Assembly (NCBI RefSeq): GCF_027023985.1
Contig: NZ_JALVTW010000030.1
Location: 1-64,000 of the forward strand
DNA from: Persephonella sp.
GTDB taxonomy: Bacteria > Aquificota > Aquificia > Aquificales > Hydrogenothermaceae
Direction: 5' to 3'
DNA length: 64,000 nt
Shown here piece by piece: positions 6,996-16,375 of this stretch (its first letter is position 1; each line of letters begins with the position of its first letter). The notes under the pieces were generated by a model. That model was not told the origin of the DNA, made no database searches, and saw nothing but the letters and a program-made list of their open reading frames with translations. Made by a program: the position numbers and the translations under genes.

Positions 6996-9239
6996 TTAGC
7001 CTTCTAAAAGTGTATCAATTATTCTATTGAATGTTTCAGAAGGTCTCATTGCTTTTGTGGCTTGCTCATCATCCGGATGATACCAGTCTATATCTACAGG
7101 CTTACCTTCTGCAGCTTTAATCTCTTCAAGGATTTTCTCTTCATTCTCTTTAAGGTCTGCATATACTTTTGCAAACTTCTCAGCAAGCTCTTTGTCTTTG
7201 TCTTGAGATGCGAGAGCTTCTGCCCAGTAGAGTGCAAGGTAGAAGTGAGAACCTCTTGTGTCTAACTCACCAACTTTTCTCTTAGGTGTTTTGTCATTTT
7301 CAAGGTATTTTCCAACAGCCTGGTCAAGTGTTTCAGCAAGGATAAGGAGTCTTGGATTTTCTTCTTGATAAATAGCTTTTATCTGTTTGTATGCGTGTCT
7401 TAATGCCTCAACAAAAGCGAGGAATTCTCCAAGGGAATCCCATCTTAAGTGTCCTTCTTTTTTGAACTGCTCTACGTGTCTTGGAGCAGAACCACCTGCA
7501 CCTGTTTCAAACAATCCACCACCTGCAATAAGTGGAACAATAGAAAGAGACCTTGCAGATGTTCCAACCTCAATAATTGGGAACAGGTCTGTAAGATAGT
7601 CCCTTAAAATATTTCCTGTTACAGATATTGTATCTTCGCCGTTTCTAAATCTTGCAAGGGTAAATTTCATAGCATCTTGAGGTGCTTTTATATAATAATC
7701 AACACCTTCAAGGTCATATTTTGGCAGTTCTTCTTTAACAATCTCAATGAGGTTTCTATCATGGGCTCTATATTCATCAAGCCAGAATACAATTGGAAGA
7801 CCTGATTCTTTAGCTCTGTTTACAGCAAGTTTAACCCAGTCTCTTATAGCAAGGTCTTTAGTGATACAGCTTCTCCAGATATCACCTTCATTTACACAGT
7901 GCTCTATTAAAACATTTCCTTCCTCATCAACAACCTTCATTTTTCCATCTGCAGGTGGGAAGAATGTTTTATCGTGTGAACCGTATTCCTCTGCTCCCAT
8001 AGCCATAAGACCAACGTTTTGGACAGTTCCTATTTTTGTTGGGTCAAACTGTCCTCTTGCTTTTATGTCCTCAACGATTTCTTTATACATTGTTGCGTAA
8101 GACCTATCTGGAATAGATAAAACTACGTCATCAACTTCGCCAGATGGTCCCCATCCTTTAAGACCGTTTTTAATTACAGCTGGAACTGATGCATCAATGA
8201 TAACGTCGTTTGGCATGTGGAGGTTTGTTATTCCTTTATCAGAGTCAACCATATACATTCTTGGTCTTTCTTGGTAGATTTCTTCTATTGTTTTCTTAAT
8301 AGCTTCTCTTTCTTCCTCTGGAAGTTGCTCAAGTCTGTTTTCAAGTTCCTGCATTCCAAACTCTGGTTTCCAGCCAAGTTTTTCTAATGTATCAGCGTGT
8401 CTTTCAAACAGTTTTGCATAATAAACTCTGATAGCATCCCCAAAGATAACAGGGTCAGAAACCCTCATCATTGTGGCTTTTACGTGGAGAGAGAAAAGAA
8501 TATCTTCTTCTTTAGCTGTGTTTATTACTTCTTCAAAGTATTTTCTAAGCTTGCTTCTGTCCATGTATGTTCCATCAACAACATCGCCTTTTCCAACTTC
8601 TACTTCTTTTAAAACTGTTTGATTTCCATTTTCATCTTCAAAGATATATTTGATTTTTGTGTCTTTTTCTATAATTACAGATTTTTCATGCTCATAGAAA
8701 TCACCTGTTTTCATGTGTGCAACATGAGATTTTGAGTGAGGAGAAACGTCTCTAAGTTTGTGTGGGTGCTTTCTTGCATACTCTTTAACAGATTTTGCAA
8801 GTCTTCTATCTGAGTTACCCTGTCTGAGGATTGGGTTAACTACAGAACCAACGCATCTATCGTATCTTTCTTTTATTTGTTTTTCTTCCTCAGTTTGAGG
8901 ATTTTCTGGGTAATCTGGTAATGGATATCCTTGTTTTTGGAGCTCTGCTATAGCTTCTTTAAGCTGTGGAACAGATGCAGAGATGTTAGGAAGTTTCATT
9001 ATGTTTGCTTCTGGTTTCCAAACAAGCTCTTTTAAATAAGCAAGGTCATCCGGAACTCTTTTATCTTCAGGAAGAATGTCAGAAAATTGTGCAAGGATTC
9101 TTCCTGCAAGGGAAATATCTCTTACTTCAATACCAATATTTGCGTCTTTTGTGAAAGCTCTCATGATAGGTAAAAGTGAATAGCTTGCAAGTTGCGGTGC
9201 TTCGTCAACTTTTGTCCACACAATGTTAAATTTAGCCAT
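6996..9239 (-). CDS. icd: NADP-dependent isocitrate dehydrogenase, monomeric type
   Basis: Interconverts isocitrate and 2-oxoglutarate plus CO2 with NADP(H). Beside ACL it probably works in the carboxylating direction of the reductive TCA cycle, which is inference. At 747 residues it belongs to the large monomeric class rather than the roughly 420-residue dimeric class. Visible family motifs are LRQGNSDRR near residue 138, LHVKATMMRVSDPVIFG near 252, TVQNVGLMAMGAEEYGSHDK near 405 and FETGAGGSAPRHVEQF near 575. AAGGAGG precedes the ATG. It has its own promoter (9290-9318) and terminator and is divergent from the gene at 9399. Confidence 0.94.
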   Translation of the reverse strand: MAKFNIVWTKVDEAPQLASYSLLPIMRAFTKDANIGIEVRDISLAGRILAQFSDILPEDKRVPDDLAYLKELVWKPEANIMKLPNISASVPQLKEAIAELQKQGYPLPDYPENPQTEEEKQIKERYDRCVGSVVNPILRQGNSDRRLAKSVKEYARKHPHKLRDVSPHSKSHVAHMKTGDFYEHEKSVIIEKDTKIKYIFEDENGNQTVLKEVEVGKGDVVDGTYMDRSKLRKYFEEVINTAKEEDILFSLHVKATMMRVSDPVIFGDAIRVYYAKLFERHADTLEKLGWKPEFGMQELENRLEQLPEEEREAIKKTIEEIYQERPRMYMVDSDKGITNLHMPNDVIIDASVPAVIKNGLKGWGPSGEVDDVVLSIPDRSYATMYKEIVEDIKARGQFDPTKIGTVQNVGLMAMGAEEYGSHDKTFFPPADGKMKVVDEEGNVLIEHCVNEGDIWRSCITKDLAIRDWVKLAVNRAKESGLPIVFWLDEYRAHDRNLIEIVKEELPKYDLEGVDYYIKAPQDAMKFTLARFRNGEDTISVTGNILRDYLTDLFPIIEVGTSARSLSIVPLIAGGGLFETGAGGSAPRHVEQFKKEGHLRWDSLGEFLAFVEALRHAYKQIKAIYQEENPRLLILAETLDQAVGKYLENDKTPKRKVGELDTRGSHFYLALYWAEALASQDKDKELAEKFAKVYADLKENEEKILEEIKAAEGKPVDIDWYHPDDEQATKAMRPSETFNRIIDTLLEG

Positions 9240-9289
9240 AGGCTTCCTCCTTAACCTTAGTTTTTTGGGATTTATATAAAGGCTAAAAA

Positions 9290-9318
9290 ATTATAAACAA
9301 AGGAAAATTAAAAATCAA
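9290..9318 (-). promoter_or_regulatory. Predicted icd promoter
   Basis: The minus strand reads TTGATT, 17 bases, TATAAT. The -10 lies about 50 bases before the icd ATG. Confidence 0.7.
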
Positions 9319-9360
9319 ACACTGTTTTATTTTTTGGATAAATTTTATTCGCGAAGTAGA

Positions 9361-9369
9361 TGATATAAT
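9361..9369 (+). promoter_or_regulatory. Extended -10 for the gene at 9399
   Basis: TGATATAAT (TGN plus consensus -10) sits 29 bases before the ATG, with CAGGAG as ribosome-binding site between. No good -35 is visible, as is usual for extended -10 promoters. Confidence 0.6.
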
Positions 9370-9398
9370 GATTTAAAAGCAATTTATCAGGAGAAAAA

Positions 9399-10283
9399 AT
9401 GAAGAAATTCTTATTAGTTTTCCTAATTTTTGTTAATATTGTCTTTGCCAGACCGGATAAAACTATAATTAATGAGGGATTAACAGAAAGTCAGGTTTAT
9501 AACATAAAACTTTATACGATAAGGGCTTTAAATCTTTCCCTTGATGCATATACTGCACTTAGTCAGCGAGTTGTAAATCATTCTAAAGTCAAAGATTATC
9601 TTAATGGTGCTTTATTTTTCCTTAATGAAGCCTCCCAATACTCACCGGGTTATTTCATTAGAAGGCAGATAGAAAGTCTTATAAAAAGAATAAAACTTTA
9701 TCCAAATGAAAATTACACAACAGATATCAGGGTTCTTATGGTTAATATTGAAGAAATAAGCGGAGACCTTGATAATTATCAGCTAATAAATGAAAAATTA
9801 CAGGAAATTTACGAAAATGTCAAAAAAGGCAAAAATAAAGATGCAAAGGATTTACTTCAAGAAGTTCAAAATATGATATCTGTTGCCAATATTGATGAGC
9901 CTTTAGATGAAGCTAAAAATCTAATAGTTACTGCAGAGGAGCATCTTAGAGCAGGAAAATATCATAAGTCAAAGCAGGCTATAGAACTTGCTTTAACTCC
10001 ACTTATAGCAATTTCAACAAGAGAAAATTTATATATAGCGCTCACAAGGGAATATCTCGTAAAAGCAAAGTATTCATACGAAGTGGACTATTCATTGTCA
10101 AAAAGCTATATACAATCAGCTGTTTACTCAATAAATAAAGCTTACTGGGTTTCTTCCGAAGAAAGTAGAGAGCAGATAAACCAAATAAGAAAAAAAATTA
10201 ATGAGTTATACAAAAAATATGATAATTATTCTGTAACAGAAAAAGATTTTGAGGATATTATTAATCTTATAAAATCTCTTTAA
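9399..10283 (+). CDS. Secreted all-helical protein, YfdX-like
   Basis: The first 17 residues are a signal peptide (KK then LLVFLIFVNIVFA, cleavage near A17), so it acts in the periplasm or outside. The rest of the 294 residues is predicted to be almost entirely helical, with a central part (DEPLDEAKNLIVTAEEHLRAGKY followed by an ALTPL segment) that recalls the YfdX family of periplasmic helical proteins. That assignment is by eye and only moderate. It has its own extended -10 promoter. A DUF4911-like gene follows 9 bases downstream and rel follows 63 bases after that. Confidence 0.6.
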   Translation: MKKFLLVFLIFVNIVFARPDKTIINEGLTESQVYNIKLYTIRALNLSLDAYTALSQRVVNHSKVKDYLNGALFFLNEASQYSPGYFIRRQIESLIKRIKLYPNENYTTDIRVLMVNIEEISGDLDNYQLINEKLQEIYENVKKGKNKDAKDLLQEVQNMISVANIDEPLDEAKNLIVTAEEHLRAGKYHKSKQAIELALTPLIAISTRENLYIALTREYLVKAKYSYEVDYSLSKSYIQSAVYSINKAYWVSSEESREQINQIRKKINELYKKYDNYSVTEKDFEDIINLIKSL

Positions 10284-10292
10284 GGGTTAAAA

Positions 10293-10586
10293 ATGTTACC
10301 GGAAGATATTGTTAAAAAGCTTGAGAATCCTCCACGCAAAAGCATAAATCTGGTTGTCAAAGTAAACCCTGAAAAACTCAACTTTATATCCATGGTTGTT
10401 GATGGGCATGGAAGAATTGCCCTTCCCAGAACAAGAAGTGGCAAAAAGGGTATCCTTGATTTTTTAACCTCTCCAGATTATATAGAAGAGCTTTATCAAA
10501 TACTTGATGACATTAAGAAAAATTATGACCCTTCTCTTGAGATTATAGGAGACCTTGGGGATAATTGGCTGGAAGCGGTTATTTAA
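10293..10586 (+). CDS. Small conserved protein, DUF4911-like
   Basis: A 97-residue protein with no signal peptide or membrane segment. The pattern (a strand with VNPEKLNFISMVVDGHG, then TRSGKKGILDFLTSPDYIEELYQIL) resembles the DUF4911 family, whose function is unknown. It starts 9 bases after the upstream gene and probably shares its transcript. Nothing in the sequence points to a reaction. Confidence 0.55.
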   Translation: MLPEDIVKKLENPPRKSINLVVKVNPEKLNFISMVVDGHGRIALPRTRSGKKGILDFLTSPDYIEELYQILDDIKKNYDPSLEIIGDLGDNWLEAVI

Positions 10587-10649
10587 CTTGCAAAAAAGCT
10601 AAGGTCGTTTATTTTTAGAGTTTGAGATTTAAATATTTAGAGTTTTAAA

Positions 10650-12806
10650 ATGGCAAAAACAGTTGAGAAACATCCTGCAGATGAGCTTATAGATAAGTTA
10701 GATTATCTCAAAGAAGAAGATATTCAGCAGATAAAGGATACCGTTGATTTTATCGTTGAAAAACATAAAGGTCAGTTCAGGAAATCAGGAGAACCTTATT
10801 ATATTCATCCGATAGAAGCAGCAAAAACCCTCGCAGAGCTAAAACTTGACAAAACTTCCATAATAGCTGCCCTTCTACATGATGTTGTGGAAGATACAGA
10901 TACGACACTTGAAGAAATTGAAGAAAAATTCGGTAAAGATGTTGCCCTGATAGTTGACGGAGTAACAAAAATCGGAAAATACAAATTCCAGAGCAAAGAG
11001 GAAGCAGAGGCAGAGAATTTCAGGAAAATGATTGTTTCTATGGCCAAAGATATTAGAGTAATTTTAGTAAAATTGGCTGATAGACTACATAATATTAGAA
11101 CACTGGATGCTCTTCCTGAACACAAAAGGGTAAGGATAGCCAAAGAAACTCTTGACATATATGCACCTCTTGCAGCAAGACTTGGATTATGGAAGATAAA
11201 AAGCGAGCTTGAAGATAGATCATTTATGTATATAAATCCAGAAGAATACAAAAAAATTACAACATACATAGCAGAATCCAAAGACAAACAAGAAAAATAC
11301 CTAAAGGAAGAAATAGTTCCAAGAATCAAGGAAGAACTTGAAAAACATGGAATAAAAGCAAAAATCCAGTATAGAACAAAGCATATATATAGTATTTACG
11401 AAAAAACCATAAGAAAAGGAATTAGCCTTAGCGATATATATGATATATACGGGATAAGAATTATTGTAGATTCTGTTAAGGATTGTTATCTTACATTAGG
11501 ACTGATACATTCTATCTGGTCACCTGTTCCCGGAAGATTTAAAGATTATATATCTCTTCCCAAATCAAATATGTATCAGGCATTACATACAACTATTGTG
11601 GGACCAAATGGTAAATTTGTTGAAATTCAAATAAAAACAAAACAGATGCACAAAATAGCAGAAGAAGGTATCGCAGCCCACTGGAGATACAAAGGTGGAA
11701 AACATATATCAGAAAAAGACCTCCAGTCATTTACATGGCTTAGAAATATACTTGAATCAATAAAAGAAAACAGAGACTCAACAGAGATTATATCCTCTGT
11801 AAAAGGAGACCTTTCTAACGAGGAAATCTTTGTGTTTACTCCCAAAGGAGACCTGATTAAGTTACCTGTAGGTGCAACTCCTGTTGATTTTGCTTACGCT
11901 ATTCATACACAGGTTGGACATAAAACTGCAGGTGCCAAGGTAAACGGCCGAATGGTTCCGCTGGACACAAAACTAAAAAATGGAGACGTCGTTGAAATCA
12001 TAACAGCCAAATATCATAAACCAAGTAGAGACTGGCTGGATTTTGTTGTTACATCAAAAGCTAAAACAAATATAAAACAGTATCTTTCCAAGCTTGAAAG
12101 AAATAGATTAAGAAAGTTTGGAGAAAAACTTTTAGATAAATTTCTGAAAAAAATAAGTAAGAAAACCTCTGAACTTACTGAAGAAGAAAAGAAAAAACTT
12201 CTTAAAAGATTTAACTTTAAATCTTTTGATGATTTTATAATTGCTGTCGGTGAAGGAAAAATCTCCCCTAACAAAATTGTTAGAATTCTCAGAGGAGATA
12301 AAGAAAAAACAAAAACAGAGCAACAACAGAAAGCTAAAACAGACAAAGATATAACCATTGAGGTTGATGGAATATCAAATATCCTTTCTTCTATAGCAAA
12401 ATGCTGCTGTCCAATACCTGGAGACGACATTATCGGAGTAATAGTTAAAGGTAAAGGTATATCTATACATCAAAAAGACTGTCCTAATGTTCAAAATATT
12501 CTGAAAGAAGAACCTGAAAGAACTATAAACGCCATATGGGATGTGGAGAAAAATAATCATCTATTCCCTGCATATTTAAGGATAATCACAGAAGACAAAC
12601 CTGGAATACTTGCTGATGTTTCCAGTGCAATAGCATCAACGAAAACAAATATATCAGGTGCAAACATTAGAACTCGTAGAGATGGCAAAGCTATTATCGA
12701 TATGAAAATTTCCGTCCGAAATTTAGACCATCTGGACAAAGTCCTAAAATCTGTTTCTTCAGTGAAAGGAGTAAATACAGTATCAAGAATATGTAAAAAG
12801 AGATAA
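10650..12806 (+). CDS. rel: Bifunctional (p)ppGpp synthetase/hydrolase, Rel/SpoT family
   Basis: Makes and degrades the stringent alarmone (p)ppGpp. Domains in order: HD hydrolase with intact LLHDVVEDT (H77, D78, E81, D82), synthetase with PGRFKDYISLPKSNMYQALHT near residue 295, a TGS domain from about 392 (FVFTPKGDLIKLPVGATPVDF), a cysteine-rich segment AKCCCPIPGD, and a C-terminal ACT domain (ITEDKPGILADVSSAI). The RFKD motif is the RXKD form found in bifunctional enzymes rather than the EXDD form of synthetase-only RelA. The 718 residues are typical. Its stop codon directly abuts the stop of the convergent plsY, leaving no intergenic base. Confidence 0.95.
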   Translation: MAKTVEKHPADELIDKLDYLKEEDIQQIKDTVDFIVEKHKGQFRKSGEPYYIHPIEAAKTLAELKLDKTSIIAALLHDVVEDTDTTLEEIEEKFGKDVALIVDGVTKIGKYKFQSKEEAEAENFRKMIVSMAKDIRVILVKLADRLHNIRTLDALPEHKRVRIAKETLDIYAPLAARLGLWKIKSELEDRSFMYINPEEYKKITTYIAESKDKQEKYLKEEIVPRIKEELEKHGIKAKIQYRTKHIYSIYEKTIRKGISLSDIYDIYGIRIIVDSVKDCYLTLGLIHSIWSPVPGRFKDYISLPKSNMYQALHTTIVGPNGKFVEIQIKTKQMHKIAEEGIAAHWRYKGGKHISEKDLQSFTWLRNILESIKENRDSTEIISSVKGDLSNEEIFVFTPKGDLIKLPVGATPVDFAYAIHTQVGHKTAGAKVNGRMVPLDTKLKNGDVVEIITAKYHKPSRDWLDFVVTSKAKTNIKQYLSKLERNRLRKFGEKLLDKFLKKISKKTSELTEEEKKKLLKRFNFKSFDDFIIAVGEGKISPNKIVRILRGDKEKTKTEQQQKAKTDKDITIEVDGISNILSSIAKCCCPIPGDDIIGVIVKGKGISIHQKDCPNVQNILKEEPERTINAIWDVEKNNHLFPAYLRIITEDKPGILADVSSAIASTKTNISGANIRTRRDGKAIIDMKISVRNLDHLDKVLKSVSSVKGVNTVSRICKKR

Positions 12807-13403
12807 CTATTTGTAAATAAATCTGCTTTCTGTTCCTTTCATTAATCTTTCTATATTTGATGAGTGTTTCATTACAATAATCAAAGATATTATAAGAGCT
12901 GCCCATGTATAGTAGAGGTTTTGTTCAATAATTCCCAGCATTACCCAAGAAAAAGAGGTTGCTATAATAGATGCCAGCGATACATAACCGGTAGCAAGGA
13001 AAACACCTAGCCATAAAATAAAAGTTATTAAAGCAACTTTGGCAGATAGGGCAATCAAAACTCCAAATCCGGTTGCAACACCTTTACCACCTTTGAATTT
13101 CATAAAAATAGAAAAACAATGCCCGATAACTGCCATAACAGCTACAAGACCAATAAATTTAGGCTCAAAATGAAAATAGTTTTTTGCAAAAAATACAGGA
13201 AGAAATCCTTTCAATAGGTCAAGGACTAAGACAAGGGCACCTGCTTTTTTACCTATAGTTCTGGTAACATTTGTAGCACCGATATTACCGCTACCTTCTT
13301 TTGTTACATCTTTACCGAAAAGTTTCCCTATAACATAGCCAAAAGGTATTGAACCGATTAAATATGTGATGATTAGATACGCTATTTTCATACTTACTGC
13401 CAT
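12807..13403 (-). CDS. plsY: Acyl-phosphate:glycerol-3-phosphate acyltransferase PlsY
   Basis: A membrane enzyme that transfers the acyl group from acyl-phosphate to glycerol-3-phosphate, the first step of phospholipid synthesis in most bacteria. Family signatures are the N-terminal LIGSIPFGYVIGKLFG, GSGNIGATNV and FKGGKGVATG. It has about five hydrophobic segments in 198 residues. An alternative ATG at 13391 would remove the 10-base overlap with pgsA; neither start has a clear ribosome-binding site, so coupling to pgsA translation is likely. It is the last gene of the division and cell-wall cluster. Confidence 0.93.
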   Translation of the reverse strand: MAVSMKIAYLIITYLIGSIPFGYVIGKLFGKDVTKEGSGNIGATNVTRTIGKKAGALVLVLDLLKGFLPVFFAKNYFHFEPKFIGLVAVMAVIGHCFSIFMKFKGGKGVATGFGVLIALSAKVALITFILWLGVFLATGYVSLASIIATSFSWVMLGIIEQNLYYTWAALIISLIIVMKHSSNIERLMKGTESRFIYK

Positions 13404-13960
13404 GCTTTTTCTTTGATAAACATTTTTAGATAATCAAATCCTGAATAGTAAGCAAGAATTATAGATATCCAGAGAATTATTATTCCAGGTTGTTGAAGAT
13501 TTATACTGAGGAAAAATATTGCTACAAGCTGAAATGTTGTTTTTATTTTTCCGTAATAAGATGCAGGAACTACAATTCCTTTATTAACCATAACGCTCCT
13601 AAACCAAGTGACCATCATCTCCCTAAGGATAATTAGAAAAACGATGTAAGTTGAGATTATTTGCTTCTCTACAAAGGCTACAAGGACAGACAGTGTAAAT
13701 ATCTTGTCAACTGCAGGGTCAAGAAGTTCTCCGTGCTTTGTTACGTCCTGAGTTTTTCTTGCAATAATTCCATCAAGCCAGTCTGATAAAACTGCAGCAA
13801 TAACAAGAATTCCCGAAAAGAGATACATATCTTTGAGAATTGTATAAATCAAGACCGGCGTAATAGCCAGTCTTGAGATTGTTAAAAGATTGGCAATACT
13901 TATTGGCCTTATATTTTTTATAATGCTTGATGACTTACCTCTATGGGCGTCAACACTCAA
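13394..13960 (-). CDS. pgsA: CDP-diacylglycerol-glycerol-3-phosphate 3-phosphatidyltransferase
   Basis: Makes phosphatidylglycerol phosphate in the membrane. The CDP-alcohol phosphotransferase signature is complete: DWLDGIIAR, eight residues, then G, three, D, three, D (GELLDPAVDK). The start is TTG, sharing the TTGA overlap with the ftsZ stop, and no other in-frame start exists before the conserved region. This leaves about 20 extra N-terminal residues ([10 protein letters not shown]...) compared with the usual start near IANLLTISR. Translation is probably coupled to ftsZ. Confidence 0.9.
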   Translation of the reverse strand: MSVDAHRGKSSSIIKNIRPISIANLLTISRLAITPVLIYTILKDMYLFSGILVIAAVLSDWLDGIIARKTQDVTKHGELLDPAVDKIFTLSVLVAFVEKQIISTYIVFLIILREMMVTWFRSVMVNKGIVVPASYYGKIKTTFQLVAIFFLSINLQQPGIIILWISIILAYYSGFDYLKMFIKEKAWQ

Positions 13961-15108
13961 TTAATACCACCACCTTTCCTTTTCCTGATATAAGCAGGAA
14001 TATCTAAGTCTTCATATTCTACCTCATTTATTATGTTTCCTGGAAGAGGTTCTTCTATGATTTCTTCCCTTTCAACTTGAGGTGGTTGTGGTTTTCTCAG
14101 TTTTCTTTCTATTATTCTTTTTGTTTTTGGCTTTGAAACTTCAGAGGGTTTTTCACTTTCAAAATCTGTTGCAACAACAGTTATTCTCATCTCATCTTCA
14201 AGATTTTGGTTCAAAGATGCTCCGAATATAATATGTGCACTTTCGTGTGCCTGCTCTTTAATCTGTGCAATTGCATCCTCAACATCTGCATAAGAGATAT
14301 CCATGCTCACTTCAACATTAACAAGAAGTCTTCTTGCACCATCAATAGAAACTCCCTCAAGAAGCGGTGATGTTGTTGCGGACATGACTGCTTCTTCTAT
14401 TTTATTTTCTCCTCTTCCAGAACCTACACCAATCAGTGCTTTTCCACCGTTTTCCATGATTGTTTGGACATCGGCAAAGTCAACGTTAATCAGACCAGGA
14501 ACAAGAATAAGGTCTGTGATACCTCTAACTGCTTTGTATAGAATACTATCAACCAGTTTAAAAGCTTCTTGAAAGGTAAATCTTTTTCCTGCTATTGTTG
14601 TGAGTTTCTGGTTATGAATAACAATATATGTATCAACAACATCTCTCAGTTTTTGGAGGCCTTCCTCTGCAATCTGTGCTCTTCTGGGGCCTTCAAAATC
14701 AAATGGTTTTGTTACAACAGCGACTGTTAAAATACCCATTTCCTTTGCAGCCTGAGCAATAACAGGAGATGCACCTGTTCCTGTTCCACCACCAAGCCCA
14801 GCTGCAATAAAAATCATATCAGCGCCATCTATGGCTTCCTTTATCCTATCAAGATTTTCTTTTGCTGCCTCTTCACCTCTTTCAGGTTTTGAACCTGCAC
14901 CAAGCCCTTTTGTTATGTTCTCTCCAATATGAATTTTGTTTGGAACATCCAAGGAATCAAGATGCTGTTTATCTGTATTCACAATATATAACTCAACATC
15001 CTGTAAGCCTTCCTGATACATTCTGGCAACAGCATTACTACCGCCACCACCTACACCGAACACCTTAATTTTTGATGGGTTTTTTGAATCGTAATTAAAG
15101 TTCTCCAT
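13957..15108 (-). CDS. ftsZ: Cell division GTPase FtsZ
   Basis: The tubulin-like GTPase that forms the Z ring. The tubulin signature GGGTGTG is visible near residue 107, VGGGGSNAV near 20, and the T7 loop region [11 protein letters not shown] near 207. The N-terminal GTPase and C-terminal domains are followed by a basic linker (about 320-360) and a short tail ending [12 protein letters not shown], resembling the conserved FtsA-binding peptide. AGGAGGT precedes the ATG. It lies 18 bases after ftsA, in the canonical order. Confidence 0.97.
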   Translation of the reverse strand: MENFNYDSKNPSKIKVFGVGGGGSNAVARMYQEGLQDVELYIVNTDKQHLDSLDVPNKIHIGENITKGLGAGSKPERGEEAAKENLDRIKEAIDGADMIFIAAGLGGGTGTGASPVIAQAAKEMGILTVAVVTKPFDFEGPRRAQIAEEGLQKLRDVVDTYIVIHNQKLTTIAGKRFTFQEAFKLVDSILYKAVRGITDLILVPGLINVDFADVQTIMENGGKALIGVGSGRGENKIEEAVMSATTSPLLEGVSIDGARRLLVNVEVSMDISYADVEDAIAQIKEQAHESAHIIFGASLNQNLEDEMRITVVATDFESEKPSEVSKPKTKRIIERKLRKPQPPQVEREEIIEEPLPGNIINEVEYEDLDIPAYIRKRKGGGIN

Positions 15109-15126
15109 AACTAAAACCTCCTGTGG

Positions 15127-16374
15127 CTAAAAAATGCTTTTTATTTTTTCTATAAATGATTTTCCAAGGGCAAAAATATCAAATCCTGAGTTGTTAGAAA
15201 CCACCGGAGCTTGCATTGAGGATAATGCCCTGTTTTTAACAAACTGGAGCATACCAACTGATGTTGAATACTCAGGATAGGCAATTTTATCACTAAAGCC
15301 CGTGTAATCTTTTGGTTTACCAATTCTAACATCTGTATTAAAGATACTTTCGGCCAGTTCTTTTATATAAAGTGTATTTGCTACTCCACCGGTTAAAACA
15401 ATACCACCGTTAAGTCTATTTTCAAATCCCTGTTCTTCAAGATGACTTTTCACAAGGTCGAATATCTCAGAAAGTCTGGCTTCTATAGTATCAATAAGCT
15501 CATAATGGTCAACATGAACAGGCTCTTCACTACCCCTTGGATAAACTTCTATCATTTCTTCCTGTGCAACATCTGTTATTGCTGCGCCATATTCTATTTT
15601 GAGAGATTCTGCTTCTTCTTTTGAAACTTTAAATCTATGGGCTATATCCATTGTTATTTGATTTCCGCCTACAGGAAGAGATTTTATATATTCAATGCTT
15701 CCCTCTTTGTAAACAGCCATATCTGTAGTTCCTGCCCCTATATCCAGAACAACAATTCCCATTTCTTTTTCTTCAGGATATAGAACTGCCGTTGAAGATG
15801 CTATAGGATTTGCAACAAAATCAATAACCCTTAAACCTGCAGCTTCAATAACTTTTTTCAGATTGGTAAATGCATTTATCTTGTCTAAAACTATATGGAA
15901 TTTTGCTTCTATTCTTGATGCTACAAGCCCAACAGGGTCTATAACCTCATCTTCGTCATCAAGTATATACTTTTGTGGAATTATATGGATTACCTCTAAA
16001 TTTTCCTTCTGGGGCTGAAGTTTTGAGGATACCTTTTCTATTAACTGGCTAATATCCATCTGGGTTATCATCTTTTGGGGAGTATTAAATTCAACTCTTT
16101 CACTGTCATTTCTACATTCAAGATGATATCCACTTACATTGGCAACTACACCGCTGATTTTAATTCCTGATATACTTTCTGCCATATCTATGGCTTTTCT
16201 TATTGAATTAATAACATCATTTGGTTTTGTAATAACTCCTTTTTCAATCCCTTTTGATGGAACCTCCCCATGACCTACAATGTGTAAATCCTCTGTTTCA
16301 TCTATATCTCCCACAAGGGCTGTTATCTTTGATGTTCCTATATCAAGGGCTACTACAATGTTTTGTTTCCCCAT
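15127..16374 (-). CDS. ftsA: Cell division protein FtsA
   Basis: An actin-fold ATPase that ties FtsZ to the membrane. Actin-family motifs are visible: ALDIGTSKITALVG (phosphate 1), VVLDIGAGTTDMAVY (phosphate 2) and GGIVLTGGVANT (adenosine). The C-terminal FIEKIKSIF is the likely amphipathic membrane-targeting helix. It has 415 residues, the usual length. GAGGAG spans the ftsQ stop, one base away, so the two genes are translationally linked. Confidence 0.96.
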   Translation of the reverse strand: MGKQNIVVALDIGTSKITALVGDIDETEDLHIVGHGEVPSKGIEKGVITKPNDVINSIRKAIDMAESISGIKISGVVANVSGYHLECRNDSERVEFNTPQKMITQMDISQLIEKVSSKLQPQKENLEVIHIIPQKYILDDEDEVIDPVGLVASRIEAKFHIVLDKINAFTNLKKVIEAAGLRVIDFVANPIASSTAVLYPEEKEMGIVVLDIGAGTTDMAVYKEGSIEYIKSLPVGGNQITMDIAHRFKVSKEEAESLKIEYGAAITDVAQEEMIEVYPRGSEEPVHVDHYELIDTIEARLSEIFDLVKSHLEEQGFENRLNGGIVLTGGVANTLYIKELAESIFNTDVRIGKPKDYTGFSDKIAYPEYSTSVGMLQFVKNRALSSMQAPVVSNNSGFDIFALGKSFIEKIKSIF

Positions 16375-16375
16375 C

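Noticed and set aside
10805-11329. Long minus-strand frame inside rel
   Set aside because: Composition is that of an antisense frame (Ser and Leu rich) opposite conserved rel motifs.
12811-12822. Third copy of TTTGTAAATAAA near the rel/plsY junction
   Set aside because: It falls within the last codons of plsY and the match to the repeat near mntA is probably chance in AT-rich DNA.
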